This document shows, in pieces, positions 22,191-35,515 of a stretch of 64,000 nt of DNA. Where the stretch lies: the NCBI RefSeq assembly GCF_001659605.2, contig NC_035177.2, positions 2,418,611-2,482,610 of the forward strand, given 5' to 3'. Origin of the DNA: Manihot esculenta (Eukaryota; Streptophyta; Magnoliopsida; Malpighiales; Euphorbiaceae). The position numbers and the translations under genes were made by a program. The notes beneath the pieces were generated by a model that did not search any database, had not been told where the DNA came from, and was given only the letters and a program-made list of their open reading frames with translations. Position 1 is the first letter of the stretch. Each line of letters opens with the position of its first letter.

Positions 22191-25100
22191 GGAAAATGAC
22201 TATTTTAACCCTTAAACTATAAATTAATAATCACATAACAACATTAAAATAAATCAATAAAATTTTTAAATTTTAAATATAAAATCAATGCTTCTCAATA
22301 AATTGAAAAGTATACCAGCTATTCGAATTTTAAAAAAAATATTTAATAATTTGAGATCTAAAAAAATAAATTTTCCAATGGTTTGATAAGTTTAGTCTGA
22401 GAGAAAAATGTTATTTTCCTTTTATTTTTTTTTTTATCTACTAGTGACGTCTAACGGTTTTATTGCTATTGGCTACTTGTCTCTAATATATGGATACGTA
22501 CTTACAGAAATATAGATATCTGCTTCATGCTTCATGCAAAATGGCTATTTAATTTTCCCTTGACACGCGTGTAGACAGGTCTACTGAATAGATAGGCAGG
22601 CTGTCGCTTCTCTTAATGAATTTCAGAACCGAACTGGGCTTGAGTAGACTGAAACTTAAAAAAAATCCGCTCTCTAGATCGAGTTGTCCAAATAGACCCA
22701 TAAAAAAAGTTTCTTAATCCATAGTTACTTTCGTGAACTTTGTCTTATATCGGGGTGGAAATCCAGCGGCCATCAATATTAAATAAAATCTTTCTTTAAA
22801 TAATATAATTAAAATAAATATTCATAACTCTAAATTATTACTTATTCAAATACATAATTTTTATGTTATTATCTATTTAATTATATAATTTTTATAATTC
22901 TGAGATATATTTATATTAAAAGTCTATAAATATAAATTTTTATTTTCGTTAATATAATTATAGGATACAAGAAAACTCATACACAGTAGTTTGAAAGTAT
23001 GATCAATAAATATATAAGTTTTATGCAAAGCTTGGAAGTATAATTTTCATTCCCCGTCTTGGTCTTATTTTTATTATTTTATATATTTTTATTTTTATCT
23101 TTTATTTATTTTATATTTATTCTCTTATTTTTATTTATTTTATAATACGTTATCAGCATGATTTTATTCAATTTAAATATTTTTTTTTATTTTAAGATAA
23201 TATAATTTATGTTAACGCGTAATGCAATTTATTATTATTATATATATATATAATTTTTAATTTTTAATTTTTAATATAATTAATGAATCAGTTGTTATAT
23301 TTTAAAAATTAAACACTTAAATTTTTATATAATTAATATGTTGAAATTGAAAGCCTTTCTGTCTAAAATTTCATTAGTCAATTAATTAAAAAAAGAATAA
23401 ATATTTTAAATATATAAAATATCATCGAACACCTAAATTATATTTAATATAGGTGAATAATTTTATATTACATAAACTATACTTTAAACCCTAAATTTTA
23501 ATATAATTAATATTATTAACGGATCAATTTCTATATTTTTAAAATTAAATATTTAGATTTCAATATAATCAATTCGTTCAAATTAAAGGTTTTTACATTC
23601 ATAATTTCATTAATCAATCAATCAAAGAGATAATAAATATTTTAAATATCTAAAATATCATCGTGAACACTTAGATTTTTTTCAATTTTATATTGTATAA
23701 ATTACACTTTAGTCCCTAAATTTTAACATAATTAACGGATTAGTTTTTATATTTTTAAAACTAAATTCTTAAATCTCTCTATATTTAATTCGTCTAAAAT
23801 TATAATTCTTTCATCCATTATAGATATTAGTTCAAAACTAGTGAATCATCAAATTTATTCTAAAAGTATAATTTCTTCCTAAAATAATATTTATAAAAAT
23901 TTATAATCCACTTAAAGGTTACTTGATATCACTTAAAAATAACCAAATTGCAAGTATTTTCTAAAAAGTTTGAAATTATAAGTATTGTATAATGAATGAG
24001 ATATTATAGACAAAAGCCAATGGAGACTTGAGTGTTTATTCAAAAAAAAATAAGGAATCAAAATATTTAAATTATAATAGATGAGGACGAACTGATTATA
24101 AAGGGATTTTAGTGTACACTTTAAAAAATATGGGGATCGATTTATTAATTATGTTAAAATTCAATCACTTAAGTGTAGTTTATCCATTTAAAAATAGTAA
24201 TAAAGATATTTTTCACACTTTTAATGGCAAAATGGATGAAGAGTTTTAAGTGTTCGATTTTAAAAATATAGGAATCGATTCTTTAATTATACTAAATCTA
24301 AGGACTAAAGTATAATTTACCATATTTTTATAGTTTTATTTTAATTTTATTGTATGTTATTTAATTTTATATTCATATGTAAGGCAATATTATTATGTTT
24401 TCTTTATTTTAGCTTCGTTTTTTATTTGCTTTTATTAATATTGTTTTACTATTGAATAATTTTAATATTTAGAATAAATTACTTTTTAATCCATGAAATT
24501 TAATGTAATTAATAGATCAGTTCTTATATTTCTAAAATCAAACACGTAAATTTCTATATAAGCAAACTGTCCATTTTAGAGATCCTTTTATCCATAATTT
24601 CATTAGTAAACTAGTTAAAGAGAGAATAAATACTTTAAATACCTAAAATACCCTCATGAATACTTAAATCTTTTTAAATATATGTGAAAATTTTATGTTG
24701 TATAAACTACACTTTAGTTCATAAGTTTTAGCGTAATTAATGGATCAGTCCTTTTATTTTTAAAACTAAATCCTTAAATCTCTCTATATTTAATTCGTCT
24801 AAAATTACAGTTATTCCATTCATTATAGACATTAATTCAAAACTAGTGAATTGTCAAACTTCTTCTGAAAATACAATTTCTTTGTAAAATATTTTTAAAA
24901 TAAATTTACAACCTACTTAAAAGTTATTTTGTACCATTTAAAAATAGTTGAAGTTATAAGTATTTTTTTGAAAATTTTGAAGTTATAAATATTAAAGTAT
25001 TTTAACGAAGGAAAATTGAAGAACAAAAAGTGTTAAAAATTAGTTAAATGAAATAGCATAGACAAAAATTAATAGAATTTAAGTATTATTTTAAATAAAA

Positions 25101-25480
25101 AAAATAATTAAAATATTTAAATTATAATAGATGATGATAGACTGAACGTAAAGAGATTTAAGTATATGATTTTAAAAATATAGAGACCGATCAATTAATT
25201 ATGTTAAAATTCAATGACTAAGTATAGTTTATCCGTTTAAAAATGACAATAAGATATTTCTATACTTTTAAAGGTAAAAATGAATTGGAAGGACCTCTAA
25301 TTTTGACGAACTAATTATAAAAGAATTTAAAATTTTGGTATTAAAATATAGAGATCAATTCATTAATTATACTAAAATTCAATGACCAAAATATAATTTA
25401 TCCTAATATTTATTTATTTTATTAAAATTTTAATTTATTTTAATTTTTATTATTATTTTATATTAATTTATATCATGTCA
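22191..25480. repeat. AT-rich non-coding region with a dispersed repeat family
   Basis: No gene was seen. From about 23460 to 25410 a family of lines such as CTAAATTTTAACATAATTAA, followed by AAATCTCTCTATATTTAATT and CGTCTAAAATTA, occurs at least twice in direct order. The anchor lies at about 23769 and 24772, a period of about 1.0 kb. Each copy has complementary lines further right (for example at 24040-24180 and 25100-25260), so each half is itself a fold-back. Related sequence is present at about 52170-52900. It looks like a fold-back or MITE-like family, unclassified. Confidence 0.55.
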
Positions 25481-25489
25481 AATTTGATC

Positions 25490-26940
25490 AAATTTGAGTT
25501 TATTGCCTTTGATATAATTGGTAAGAATTATTTATCATGGATGTGAAATGTTGAAACTCATCTTAATATTAAAGATCTTGGAAATATAATTAAATCATGA
25601 AAAAAAAAAAAAAACATCTACTCAAGACAATGGAGAGCAATGATTTTGCTTTGTCATCATCTACACGAAGGATTAAAAAGCATAATATTTAATAATAAAA
25701 AATTAACTTTTAAGTGTTGCAATAATTTAAAATAACGATATGACCACAAGAAAATGATATTTTACCAAAAGCTCATTATGATTGAATGCATTTATGACCA
25801 CAAGATTTTAAATAATAACTAACTAAATTTATATTATTTTCAAAATAAATTCTCAGTTAAACTTATATGGATAAAAAATTATCCATATGGACTTAATTAA
25901 AAAAGATCTTTTTAACTTTTCATCCTTTTAATGTGCTCTTATCGCAGCAATATCACGAACATGATTTTAAAATATATTTATAATTGATTTCATACTTACT
26001 TGTAATTAAATAAAATAATGAGCTACTAATAAAAAATCATAAAGCTCGTCACATTGAATTTACTCCATTTCGACTATAAAAAGAAAAAAAGCAAGAGTGC
26101 TTAAAATAAGAATATTAGTGACGTACTGTTATATATCTGAACATGTTGTTAAATTTTATCAAGCCTCCATTAAAAGAAAAGAAAAAGATATAAAAATCAA
26201 TTTTACTTGTCAAAATAATAATGTTGAGATAAATTTTGCATACAAAGATAATGATTTAAGTTTTCTTCTAGATATAATACATTTGAATGTAGTAAACTTC
26301 TATGAGAATCAAGAAGTCACATATTGTTATATGTCTGAACATCTTATTAAACTTTATTAAGCCTCCATCAAAAGGAAAGAAAAAAAATATGAAGATCAAA
26401 TTTACTTGTCAAAATAATGATGTTGAGGTAAATTTTGCATACAAAGATGATGATTTAAGTTTCCCTCTATGAGAATCAAGAAGCAAAAAATTGGAGATTA
26501 AAATATTAGAAATATCTAAAGCTGGTTTACATTTTTAGTGTATTTATTTATTATTTTGATTTTTTTAGTGTGTTTTCTTTTTCTTTGTTTAAGTGTGTTA
26601 TTTCAAATGTTTCTCATATGTTTTCTTTTGTTTTAAGGAACAATATGAATATTTTCTTTTGTTGGATTTGAAGTCAACGGTGAATATGTGGACCTAGCTA
26701 ATAGTGTTACAACACATATTATATTAAGAGATAAAAAAAACATATTTTTTTCATTTGTCTATAAAAGGAGTAAATAATAATACAATATCTTATAGTACAA
26801 AAATAATTGAGGGCTCTAGAAGAGTTATAATATTATGCCAAAAGAACAAAGCTTATCATATATGAAGTATTATTATCTACTAAGTCTCAAAGAAATTTAT
26901 CAAATTTTAAAGTTATTTATTGTAATGGATATTGATATTT
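25490..26940 (+). mobile_element. Decayed Ty1/copia element (gag and protease start)
   Basis: Interrupted by many stops and shifts, the + strand still reads NYLSWM and ETHLNIKDLG, then HHLHEGLK and RYDHKKM, all blocks of copia gag. After a region of YQASIKRKEK it reads SVTTHIILRDK, the prelude to copia protease and spacer (LADSATTHTILRDKKYF in intact relatives). No LTRs were located. It is clearly inactive. Confidence 0.7.
26118..26475 (+). repeat. Tandem duplication of about 200 bp within copia gag remnant
   Basis: ATCTGAACATGTTGTTAAATT and the following 150 bases (AAGCCTCCATTAAAAG, ACTTGTCAAAATAATAATGT, GCATACAAAGATAATGATTT) recur from about 26325 with scattered substitutions. The second copy ends near 26465. 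Confidence 0.8.
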
Positions 26941-28400
26941 GAGACTCACCCAAAGTAGATAGAAAGAAAGATCCGGACGACCATAGTACTCCGATCCAAA
27001 GAGAAAAGGAGACTCGGGCGCTTCAAGACAGGTTGGCCTAAGGGCAAATAAGATTCGTGCTCATAACTTTAGGGTGAGGCTCAATAAGAAAGTTACCGTT
27101 AATAACTACAATCTAGCAGATCCCCTTCACGCCTTCAATCACGAGATTTCAGACCAATTAGTCGGTGAAGATCCTTTATCAACAAGCTGACCACATCATT
27201 GCCGGATTATCAGGAAATACTATATTCATACCCATTTTCTTACAGTATAAAAAGAAAACGATCATAAATGCAAAAGTATATTATTTTTAAATACTACTTA
27301 AGTTCTAAGCAATTCACTACATTCTCTCCATTCTTTAGTAAATTGACTTGAATATTGGAATGACGGCTATGGGTGTCCACCACCACCTCACCTTCCCTTC
27401 CTTGTAGGTCTAGCCAATCATAACGCAGTTCCATTTCGGCCACGTCATCAATTTAGTTTTTGTAACATCAGATATCATATTGAGTCTGTAAATGAGAAAA
27501 ATATTCTCAAGTAAGGAAGTATACATTATTCGATTATAACTAAATAATCAAACCTGATGAGCTGAAATCCAGCGGAGTGGTCAAATGCGGACACTTGTAC
27601 AGTGGCCAAATGCGGACACTTGTATAGTGGCTCGATTCAATGGATTGATCGTTGATCAGTGATTAGTTTATTATAGGTCCCTCCATACATGGTCTTAAGG
27701 AAGAAGACCTGCAGAATATACAAGGATAGTCAGAGGTCTACCGGGGATGTTCCCGGTGGAGACACTCTGATGCTAAAGTTAGACCTAGAGTTATATCAGA
27801 TTTTTCAATACAAAAGGAAAGTCAATGATAATAATAAAGTACTAAAGAGAAAAAAGGAAGTTCCTAGAGGGTGAGAGAGAGGGAGAGATCCACCCCTCAT
27901 TTTGGGTTTGGTTTTAAGGTATATATACCATGATCAGCTCAATTGGTGACCTCTAGCACCAAGTCTCATTAGGTCGTGTTCGGCTCATCCGACCTATATA
28001 GAGGGAGATTCCTTCTAGTCACTAAAGTCGACTGTGCTGGTATTCTATTGCCTTATTGTGGTATGAGCTTCGACGAGATTTGCTAGCCTGCTTCGAGATT
28101 TAAAGAAGTCGATCAAGATTTATACTTAATCTCTAAATTGCATTAGATCGTACTTAGTCTGCTTGGCCTTTACTGAGGTTGGCAGTCTCCATGTTTAATT
28201 CTTGTTTGTGATATAAGTCTTGAAGTGATCAACCTGTTTGTTCTGGATATTGGTGGAGTTAGAAGTTTGGTGGTCATCTTCATACTTCATAAACCAGGCT
28301 CTCGGCTGCTCGGTCGGACCGGATGAAAAGATTTACATGTCTCTTTTAAATCCTATATACACTTGTCACGATTTTAACGAAACCTATTTTTTATATGTTA
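26941..28400. mobile_element. LTR-like, higher-GC retroelement block (unclassified, possibly gypsy)
   Basis: The base composition changes sharply from the AT-rich surroundings. The motif CTGCAGAATATACAAGG followed by GGGATGTTCCCGGTGGAGAC and ACTCTGATGCTAAAGTTAG (about 27710-27785) resembles LTR sequence of plant gypsy elements that I have seen before. A short direct repeat, CAAATGCGGACACTTGTA, occurs at about 27583 and 27608. Boundaries and terminal TG/CA pairs could not be fixed. No coding frame of note was seen. Confidence 0.45.
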
Positions 28401-30890
28401 TCAGAACTTTATAGGTAAATTATTCATAAACCATTCAATTTTTAATTATCAATTCGTTTATTTTTAATTTGATAACTACAGTAACAAACAATCAAAATTT
28501 TTTTAAATAACATATTTAATTATTATTTTACAAATAAAATATTATTGATAATTTATAATTTTATTACTGATTTTATGATCACTATTTTACTATAATAAGT
28601 TATATTTATTATTTTTTGTAAATAAAAATTATTATTATATATTTAATCACTTAATAATTTAAAATAATTTTTTTCTTTTATTTAAGTTAATTCATTTATA
28701 ATGGATAGCTGATCAAATATTTTATTTTTTTTGCCATTTTTTCTATATTTTATTTTTTTAATTATTTTTTATATTTATTTTTTTCAGATAAAAGACTAGA
28801 AAGACACTTCAGATATTGTTTTTTTTTACTTTATATTTTCAAAAAAACGAAGAAAGAGAATTTTATTATTATTAAAATTTATAATAATTTTTATAATGTT
28901 ATTATTTGTCTTTTAAAAAAATAATTTATAAGAAATAGTAAAATATCCTTTTAAAATTAAAAGGAAAACATAACCATAACCATAAAATAAATAAATAATT
29001 AAATTTGGAGAAAATAATATTACTTTAATTATTTTAGGATATTTTAATTTATTTTTCAAGTAAAAATTACCCAAATAATTTAAGACTAATTTATAGGAAA
29101 GCCCCTAAAATATAACAAAATTCATAGATTAGTCACTCATTAAAATTTTAATTTCAAAGTAATCATAAACTTTAATTTAATGTAACAAAATGGTCCTTAT
29201 GTTAAACTTGGGGTTATTCTGCCGATAATTACTTGATAACTGTCTAATGTGCCCCTCGAAAAAAGAAGTAAATAAAACTTTTGTAACAAATAAAAGAAAA
29301 AGAGACACCCGACACTGTAATTCTCTGCTTCAATTGGTGGGTTTAAAAAGGCAATCACCCAGACCCTGTCAGCTACACCATGATACGTGCAAGATGTCAA
29401 CAATGTTTGCAAGACTGCTGCATACCATTCAGATTAAAATATTTTAATTAAATTTTAAAATAAAAAATAAAAAAATTATTATCAAAATTTTAATTTTTAA
29501 TTTATTCGATTTGATTTTGAATCGTATCAACCGAATGTTCACTCATATTTACTTCCTCTAATTGTCCAGCTCCTTTTTATTACATCTACGGAACTTGTAT
29601 GATTGTTTGGCTCCTTTTTGTTACATTCGCGGAGCTTGTATGATTGTCCGGTTCCTTTTTGTTACATCCGCGGAGCTTGTATGATGCTCTAAACCATAGT
29701 CGAGTTTTATTTTAAATAATACAGAAAAAAAAATTATGTAAATTTTAAAATTTATTTTAAAATTATGTTTTTATTCCACATATTGAACAAAAACTTTATT
29801 CAACACTTAAAACATTAAATATGTCATGTTAGCGTGTCAAAAGACACGTTGGCAACATTTGCTATTTATAATGTCAAATTTACTTACACGCTAATAAATA
29901 TCGCCATATCAAGTCCTGTGGAGACATTCTTTATATATTTACATTTATATTTTTTGAAAAATTATACAAAAAAGTTCATAAATCTTAATTTGTAGTCGTT
30001 CTGTAAAATTTTAGACAATTTAAAGATTTTTTTTACTATTATTAAACTGATAAAAAAATATTTTAATTTGATAAAATTTATAATTTTCACTTTGAAATCA
30101 ATTTGTATTTTCAAATTATCTAAAATTTTACAAATTAACTAAAAATTAAAACTCCCTAAATTTTTTAGTATAATTATTTAAAATATATAAGATATAAATA
30201 CATAAAATGTTGTAGACGAATTTACATATAGAAACTGATATGATAATATTTACCGGCATGTTAGATAAATTTGATATTATAAGTGTCGAATATTACTAGT
30301 GTGTCACCTGACACATTTACGTGACATATATAAATTTATTTAATCCTTTATTTCTTTAACGTTATGAATTTAAAAATATTTTTTTAATTTGTATAATTTT
30401 TTTTTTTTTCTTGATTCGAAAAAAACTCCCGTATTGCCGTGAATTACTTAACACTGCACCAATAAGAGTGTCAATGTGAAGAGATTTTATAATGGCTTGT
30501 GCATGGAGGTTGTGGGGGTCAGTGACATTGTTTGAATCTAGCAACTCATTCGTATATGACAAATACTACTCTACCATAGATAGCTTTAGGAGCTGAAACG
30601 TTTCTTCTCCATTAAAAAAATATTTTTATGGTTGTAAAGCTTAGAACTGATATGTTTCCAGTATATTGTCAATGGGTATTGTAAAGCTCTATGTTGAGCT
30701 CATAACAACTTGTCTTAGGTCGAGTACTTTGACTAATTTATTAATAAAAATTTAATAAAAGACTAATTTATGAATTTGATTATAACTCAGGGACTTTCTG
30801 TAAATTATCCATAATTTAATTAATTTGAAAAATGAAATTAATTAGAAAAAGAAAAAAAAAAATGAATCTGTCGGACATTCACTCATCTCT
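28401..30890. other. AT-rich intergenic DNA
   Basis: No gene was seen. It contains the 41-bp tandem repeat listed separately and several homopolymer runs. Confidence 0.5.
29561..29683. repeat. Tandem repeat, 3 x 41 bp
   Basis: Three consecutive copies of a 41-bp unit starting ATTGTCC/ATTGTTT and ending GGAGCTTGTATG, beginning at 29561, 29602 and 29643. Copies two and three share the core CCTTTTTGTTACAT plus CGCGGAGC, while the first has more substitutions. Confidence 0.92.
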
Positions 30891-30944
30891 CTAACCATTT
30901 GACCAAAAGAAAAAAAAATCTCCCAAACCAGAAAATTGTCACTC

Positions 30945-31140
30945 CAGAAATTTCATCTCCCTCAGCATTGGCAGTACTGCCGCCGCACCACCTTGAGTCC
31001 TCGCGGCTGCCGCTGCTGCTCCTCCTCCTCAGTCACGCTGCCGCTGCTGCTCCTCCATCGCAGCGGCTGCACTCTCTCGGTTCAGCTCCTCCTCCATCGC
31101 CGCTGCTTCTGTCTCCCACGGTCACGACGCAGGTTTGTTT
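30945..31140 (+). other. GC-rich CTG/CTCCTC leader-like segment
   Basis: An island of CTGCTGCTCCTCCTCCTCAG-type low-complexity DNA in AT-rich surroundings ends CACGACGCAG then GTTTGTTTG, a possible donor. It is similar in style to the prenyltransferase leader (8480-8702), but no coding exon follows. Whether it is an orphan first exon is unknown. Confidence 0.35.
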
Positions 31141-31689
31141 GAATGGTTGAGAAATTTTACAGAATTGATTAGTTGAAATGGTTTCTAGTGCTGAAATGGG
31201 TTTCTGTCTCCCATGGTTTCACATGCCTTTGAATAATTGTTCAGTTGCTGAGATTAGTGTAAATGTGTTGGGATTTGACCCTGGTTTTGTGCGCTAATCT
31301 ATTGCCCAAATCAGAAGAATTGTGAAAAGGTGTTTTCACAAATCTTAACCCAAACCACGAATCATAATTATCTTTTGTTAATTTTTTAATTTGATTAAGA
31401 AAATGATGGGTTTTTAATTGGTGAGACCCATATCCCATAACTTATAATTGTGTTGTCTCAATTAACATCAAATGACAGCAGAATCGTTAGCAGCACTCAT
31501 GCAACTTGGCTAATAATGAATGCTAATGTTTGCTTAGCTACGACATAGGAGAAGCAGCACCTTCTTTTGTTTCTGGGTTCTTATGGATAAGGATGCCACG
31601 TTATAGACATAGGCTAAATTTAATTTTTTCTTCATTTTTAACAATTTCAGTTTGGTTTCGGATTATCTTCACTTTTGTGGGTATCCTAG

Positions 31690-32985
31690 CTAATACCATC
31701 CTCATAGTGTTAGCATATGATTTAACACAGAAAATGATTCCACATAAAATCAATAATCCTTCATCTAATTCCAAACAGAGAGGACTACATAAGGCAGCAC
31801 ACTATCAGTGGGTTGTTCTATCTCATGATTTATCACTTCAATTTACTCACTTTTTGGATGCTCCTGGTTCAATGTGCTATACTTGAGGAATTCTAGCCAT
31901 GATGCTGAATATGAACCATTCAATTGGAAATATAAAAAAGTATATTAGAAATACAGAATGTAAAAGGAAAAGGGGGAAGTTTTTTTATTTCTGAACTGTA
32001 ATTAATACACAAATAGGAATTTATAATGGATCAAAGCTTATATTTTATCGAGGAAAATAGTAACACTGGCACAATAATAATTAAACGATGGTCTCTAAAT
32101 TTGTGTGCTTCATATGTTCTCACAGATATGATTTTTGAATTGAGTTAGCAAAGCTGGTGCATGTTTGACTTGTATTAGTCTGAAGGTTGGCCACCTCAGG
32201 TGAAGAACTGAAAATAAGCTGAAGAATTCTTTGAGTTCAGTGCATACAAAAAACAACAAATGATAAAAGAATTAGACAAATATTCAACACATTTTCATGT
32301 ACAAACCACAATGTTTTCTTGATTCCCCCTCATAGTTTTGAGCTAGAGTACTCAATTCTTTCTTTTCTTTCCTCTCCTCGCATACCAGAAAAAGGGTATA
32401 TGGATGCCTAGCTTGTTGAAGAACAACTATTGATTGGGTCTGAAGTTAAATTTTAAGAAAAAGAAGAAGAAGAAGAAATTGTTGGTTTTTTGCTTGCTTC
32501 TCTATTAGGACGCCAGTTTTTGAAGAGCTCTTCACTATCAGTGTGAAAGTTGTGATGATAAGAAGCAGAAATATTCTTAGGATCCAACATCTCCATGGTT
32601 GGTACAAGCATCCCAATTGAGCTATCCATGAAAGATTTCAAAAGCAACTCTTCACTTTTGTTCCTATATATTTCTAATGCAAACCCTTTTCCCTTTTCCA
32701 TCTCTTTTCCTTCAAAATCACAAGACCAAGGGTCCTCAATTAGCAAATTACTCTCTTGGATTATTCCATCATCATCTTTGAAGCCTTCCATCTTATCAGG
32801 TCCATCATTGACCATTTTATTCCTTTTCTCCTTTATTTTCCCATCGACACCACCTTTATTGTCATTATCACTTGTATAAACAAATGAATCAACGATTGAA
32901 TTATCAACAACTATACCCACTTGGTGCTGCAATCTTTGATGCGATAAAGATATTTTTTTCTTTAAACTTCAAAGAAATTTCACTT
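31690..32985 (-). pseudogene. Truncated CYCLOPS/IPD3 duplicate (promoter side, exon 1, exon 2)
   Basis: Homologous to about 50340-51545 of the complete gene and in the same orientation. Exon 1 (32701-32498) reads MEKGKGFALEIYRNKSEELL, keeps VPTMEML and DSEELFKNW, and ends before GCAAGC, the same GC-type donor as the intact gene. Exon 2 (about 31897-31840) is recognisable, but its reading has a TAG in place of the tyrosine codon of HGYNSSS and a TGA in place of an arginine codon further on. Homology continues into intron 2 (AGCATATGATTTAACACAGA) and stops near 31690. No later exons are present. It is a partial, non-functional copy. Confidence 0.88.
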
Positions 32986-33349
32986 TGATGGAAACTTAAC
33001 ATCTTAATTTTTGAAGAAATAATAAATATGGATGTATTATAAAATGAGAATCCAAATGAAAATCTAATGATGAAGTTTAAATATAGGTTGGACTTGAAAA
33101 ATTAATTTTTGAAGTTTTGGGTGTAAAAAGTTTGAAGGACTAAATGATATTTTGATTTAAAAGGAGTGATTAAAATGTAATTTTTTTAATAAAAGGCAAC
33201 AACTCCCACGTGGCTTGTTATTCTCTAGAAATTAAAAAATAAAAAGATAAATATAAAGTTAAAAGAATAAGAATCAGGAAACTAAGAAGAAAATGGAAAA
33301 AAAGAAAAGAAGGTGGTTAAAAAGAAGGAGAAGGGACTAGGGAGAGAGG

Positions 33350-35497
33350 AAGGAAGTTAGAAATCCATGCGTTATGGTGGTGGGGTTGGAGCAGCAGATT
33401 TCTCACTCATAATATAAGTTTAGCTAATCTTTCACCGATAGTCTTTTGTTATGTTTATAATATATATGTTTAGAAGCTATAGTTAAAATTTGATAATTTT
33501 TTAGTAATTGGATTTGGAGATATGAATTGTTGAATATATGCTGACTAGATGTGGAATTTCTATGTTTGGGCTGCTGTTTATTGAGCAAAATAAGTAGTTA
33601 GAGTTCTTGGAGAATTATGAAATTTGGCATAGATGATCTTTGGTATCTTGGGGATATTGTGTTAAAATTTGGTGAATTTGTGATTTGTAAGGTAGAAATT
33701 ATTTTATATTTAGTGCCCAAGCAAGATTAAATTCTGGAAATTCAAAAATTTATTGAGTTGGATGGATTTCTTGATATCTTGAGTTGTGAAGATAAGTTGT
33801 TGCTATAATTGTTGATGTTGTATTTGGATGTTAAAAAAAATCTGATTAAAATATGAAATTGATCTGATGGTTGTAATATTAGATATTTGGATATGCAAGT
33901 TATTAGATTTGGTATTAAGTACTGGGTTAAATTGAATAATTATTTTGGTGGAAATAAAATATATTTTGAGATAGTATAAGGTGTTAGTTGAATATTTACT
34001 TAATTGAGTATTTTTGAGGTATATATATATTGTGGATTTTTGGAGATATGGTTATTTATATCTAATACACTTTGGTTGAGATTTGATTATGGAATGAATG
34101 TTAAAGATGATTTTTATATGGAGTTACAAGTTGGAATTTGAGTTTATTGATAAAAGTATTAAGCTATGGATCTGAGTTTTGAAACAGGGGATTCAGTCTA
34201 ATTTAAGAGTGGATGCAATAGGTTTTTGTTGGATATTTGTAATGTAAAATGGAGATTATGATTGATTTTGATTATATTATGTTATTATGATTTTAGGAGG
34301 AACTTTTTTATTATGGGTTAAATGGACAGAAAATGTGAGTTGATATCTTGCAATAAGGTGAGTGATATTTACAATATATAGCATGAATTTGCTTTTCGTT
34401 CTTATCATTTTTAAATTGTTTGTTCTGATACCATTGTCATATTTGAGTTAGAGATAAAGGGAAAATTGTAAATAAGTGATGAAGTTAATGACATGTCATG
34501 GAGAGAGTAGTAAAGTTTATTGGTTGCAATTTGAGATTTGAGAGTTATGAGAAATATGATGAATTGTACAGGTATGATTTGACACATGAGATTTATGAGA
34601 TCTAGTGGTAAAACCAGAAGCAAAAAAAAAAAAATGTAATTATATATGTGGATATATTTTGATGTATCTTTGATGTCAGGATTGATTAATGAATAATGAT
34701 TATGTCATACAAATACTATTTTGAGATATTGATAGTTTATCTGTATTTTTTTTCTCGATGTGTTTTTGTATTATTATATGATATTAAACTATGTTGAATT
34801 TTATTCAGGTTTTAAGGATTGGAAACTTGGTTGACGTTGGGCTCCTCAAGATATTGTTAAGGGAAAGAGCTACTCTAAAAGGTGTGCAAATACCTTTCGA
34901 TCATTGAAATTTTGTGAAGTGACTTCTATTAATATGGTTTTTATATCTATTTAATGCTTTTTACATCTAGATAAATCAAAGATCAAACATTAATATGAAA
35001 ATATGTGGATATCGTTTGTAAATAATAGTTAGAGACCAGAAAGCCTACAATTTAAGATTTATTTTTTATGGAGTTTCTCATATTGCCTAGTATCTTAGAG
35101 TTGATTTCTAAAATTTTGTTCAGCTTGTTCTAAATTCTAATTATTGGATTTACTCATTTAGTTTGTTGATTATTCTCCCAGTTTGTTTCATTGTTTATTT
35201 ACTCTATTGCATGATGTATTTTCTAAATGTCAATTGACTGAGCTTTTTCTTGCAACTCACTCATTTTGCAGGTGGTGTAACATGTTCAGTATAAAACTTT
35301 GGTGCTTAGTAGAGCACAGAATTGTCTAAGCCTCCACGGATCCTATAAAGATGGTGTTGTATTTAATGAATTTAACTTTTCTGTTGTATTAGATACAAAT
35401 TGAGTTATTTGTGTTTGAATAAAGTTGTTTAAAAAGTTCACTATTAAGCTAACCCAGTTCTTAGTGCCATTTTGGCCCATAAGGTTGGGTCGTGACA
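33350..35497 (-). mobile_element. LTR-like retroelement DNA (solo LTR or LTR fragment)
   Basis: Non-coding DNA of about 2 kb, ending on the + strand with GGTTGGGTCGTGACA. On the minus strand it therefore starts TGTCACGACCCAACC, a common plant gypsy LTR beginning. Inner lines such as AGGTGTGCAAATACCTTTCG and CAGAATTGTCTAAGCCTCCA resemble gypsy LTRs from memory. The left boundary (33350) is a guess, and no target-site duplication could be confirmed. The right end is 18 bp from the start codon of the next gene. Confidence 0.55.
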
Positions 35498-35515
35498 TTT
35501 GATCGTCAGTTAATA

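Noticed and set aside
32453..32932. A 159-codon protein as a distinct gene
   Set aside because: Its C-terminal two thirds is CYCLOPS exon 1 and the rest is 5' leader that happens to be open. Later exons are missing or broken.
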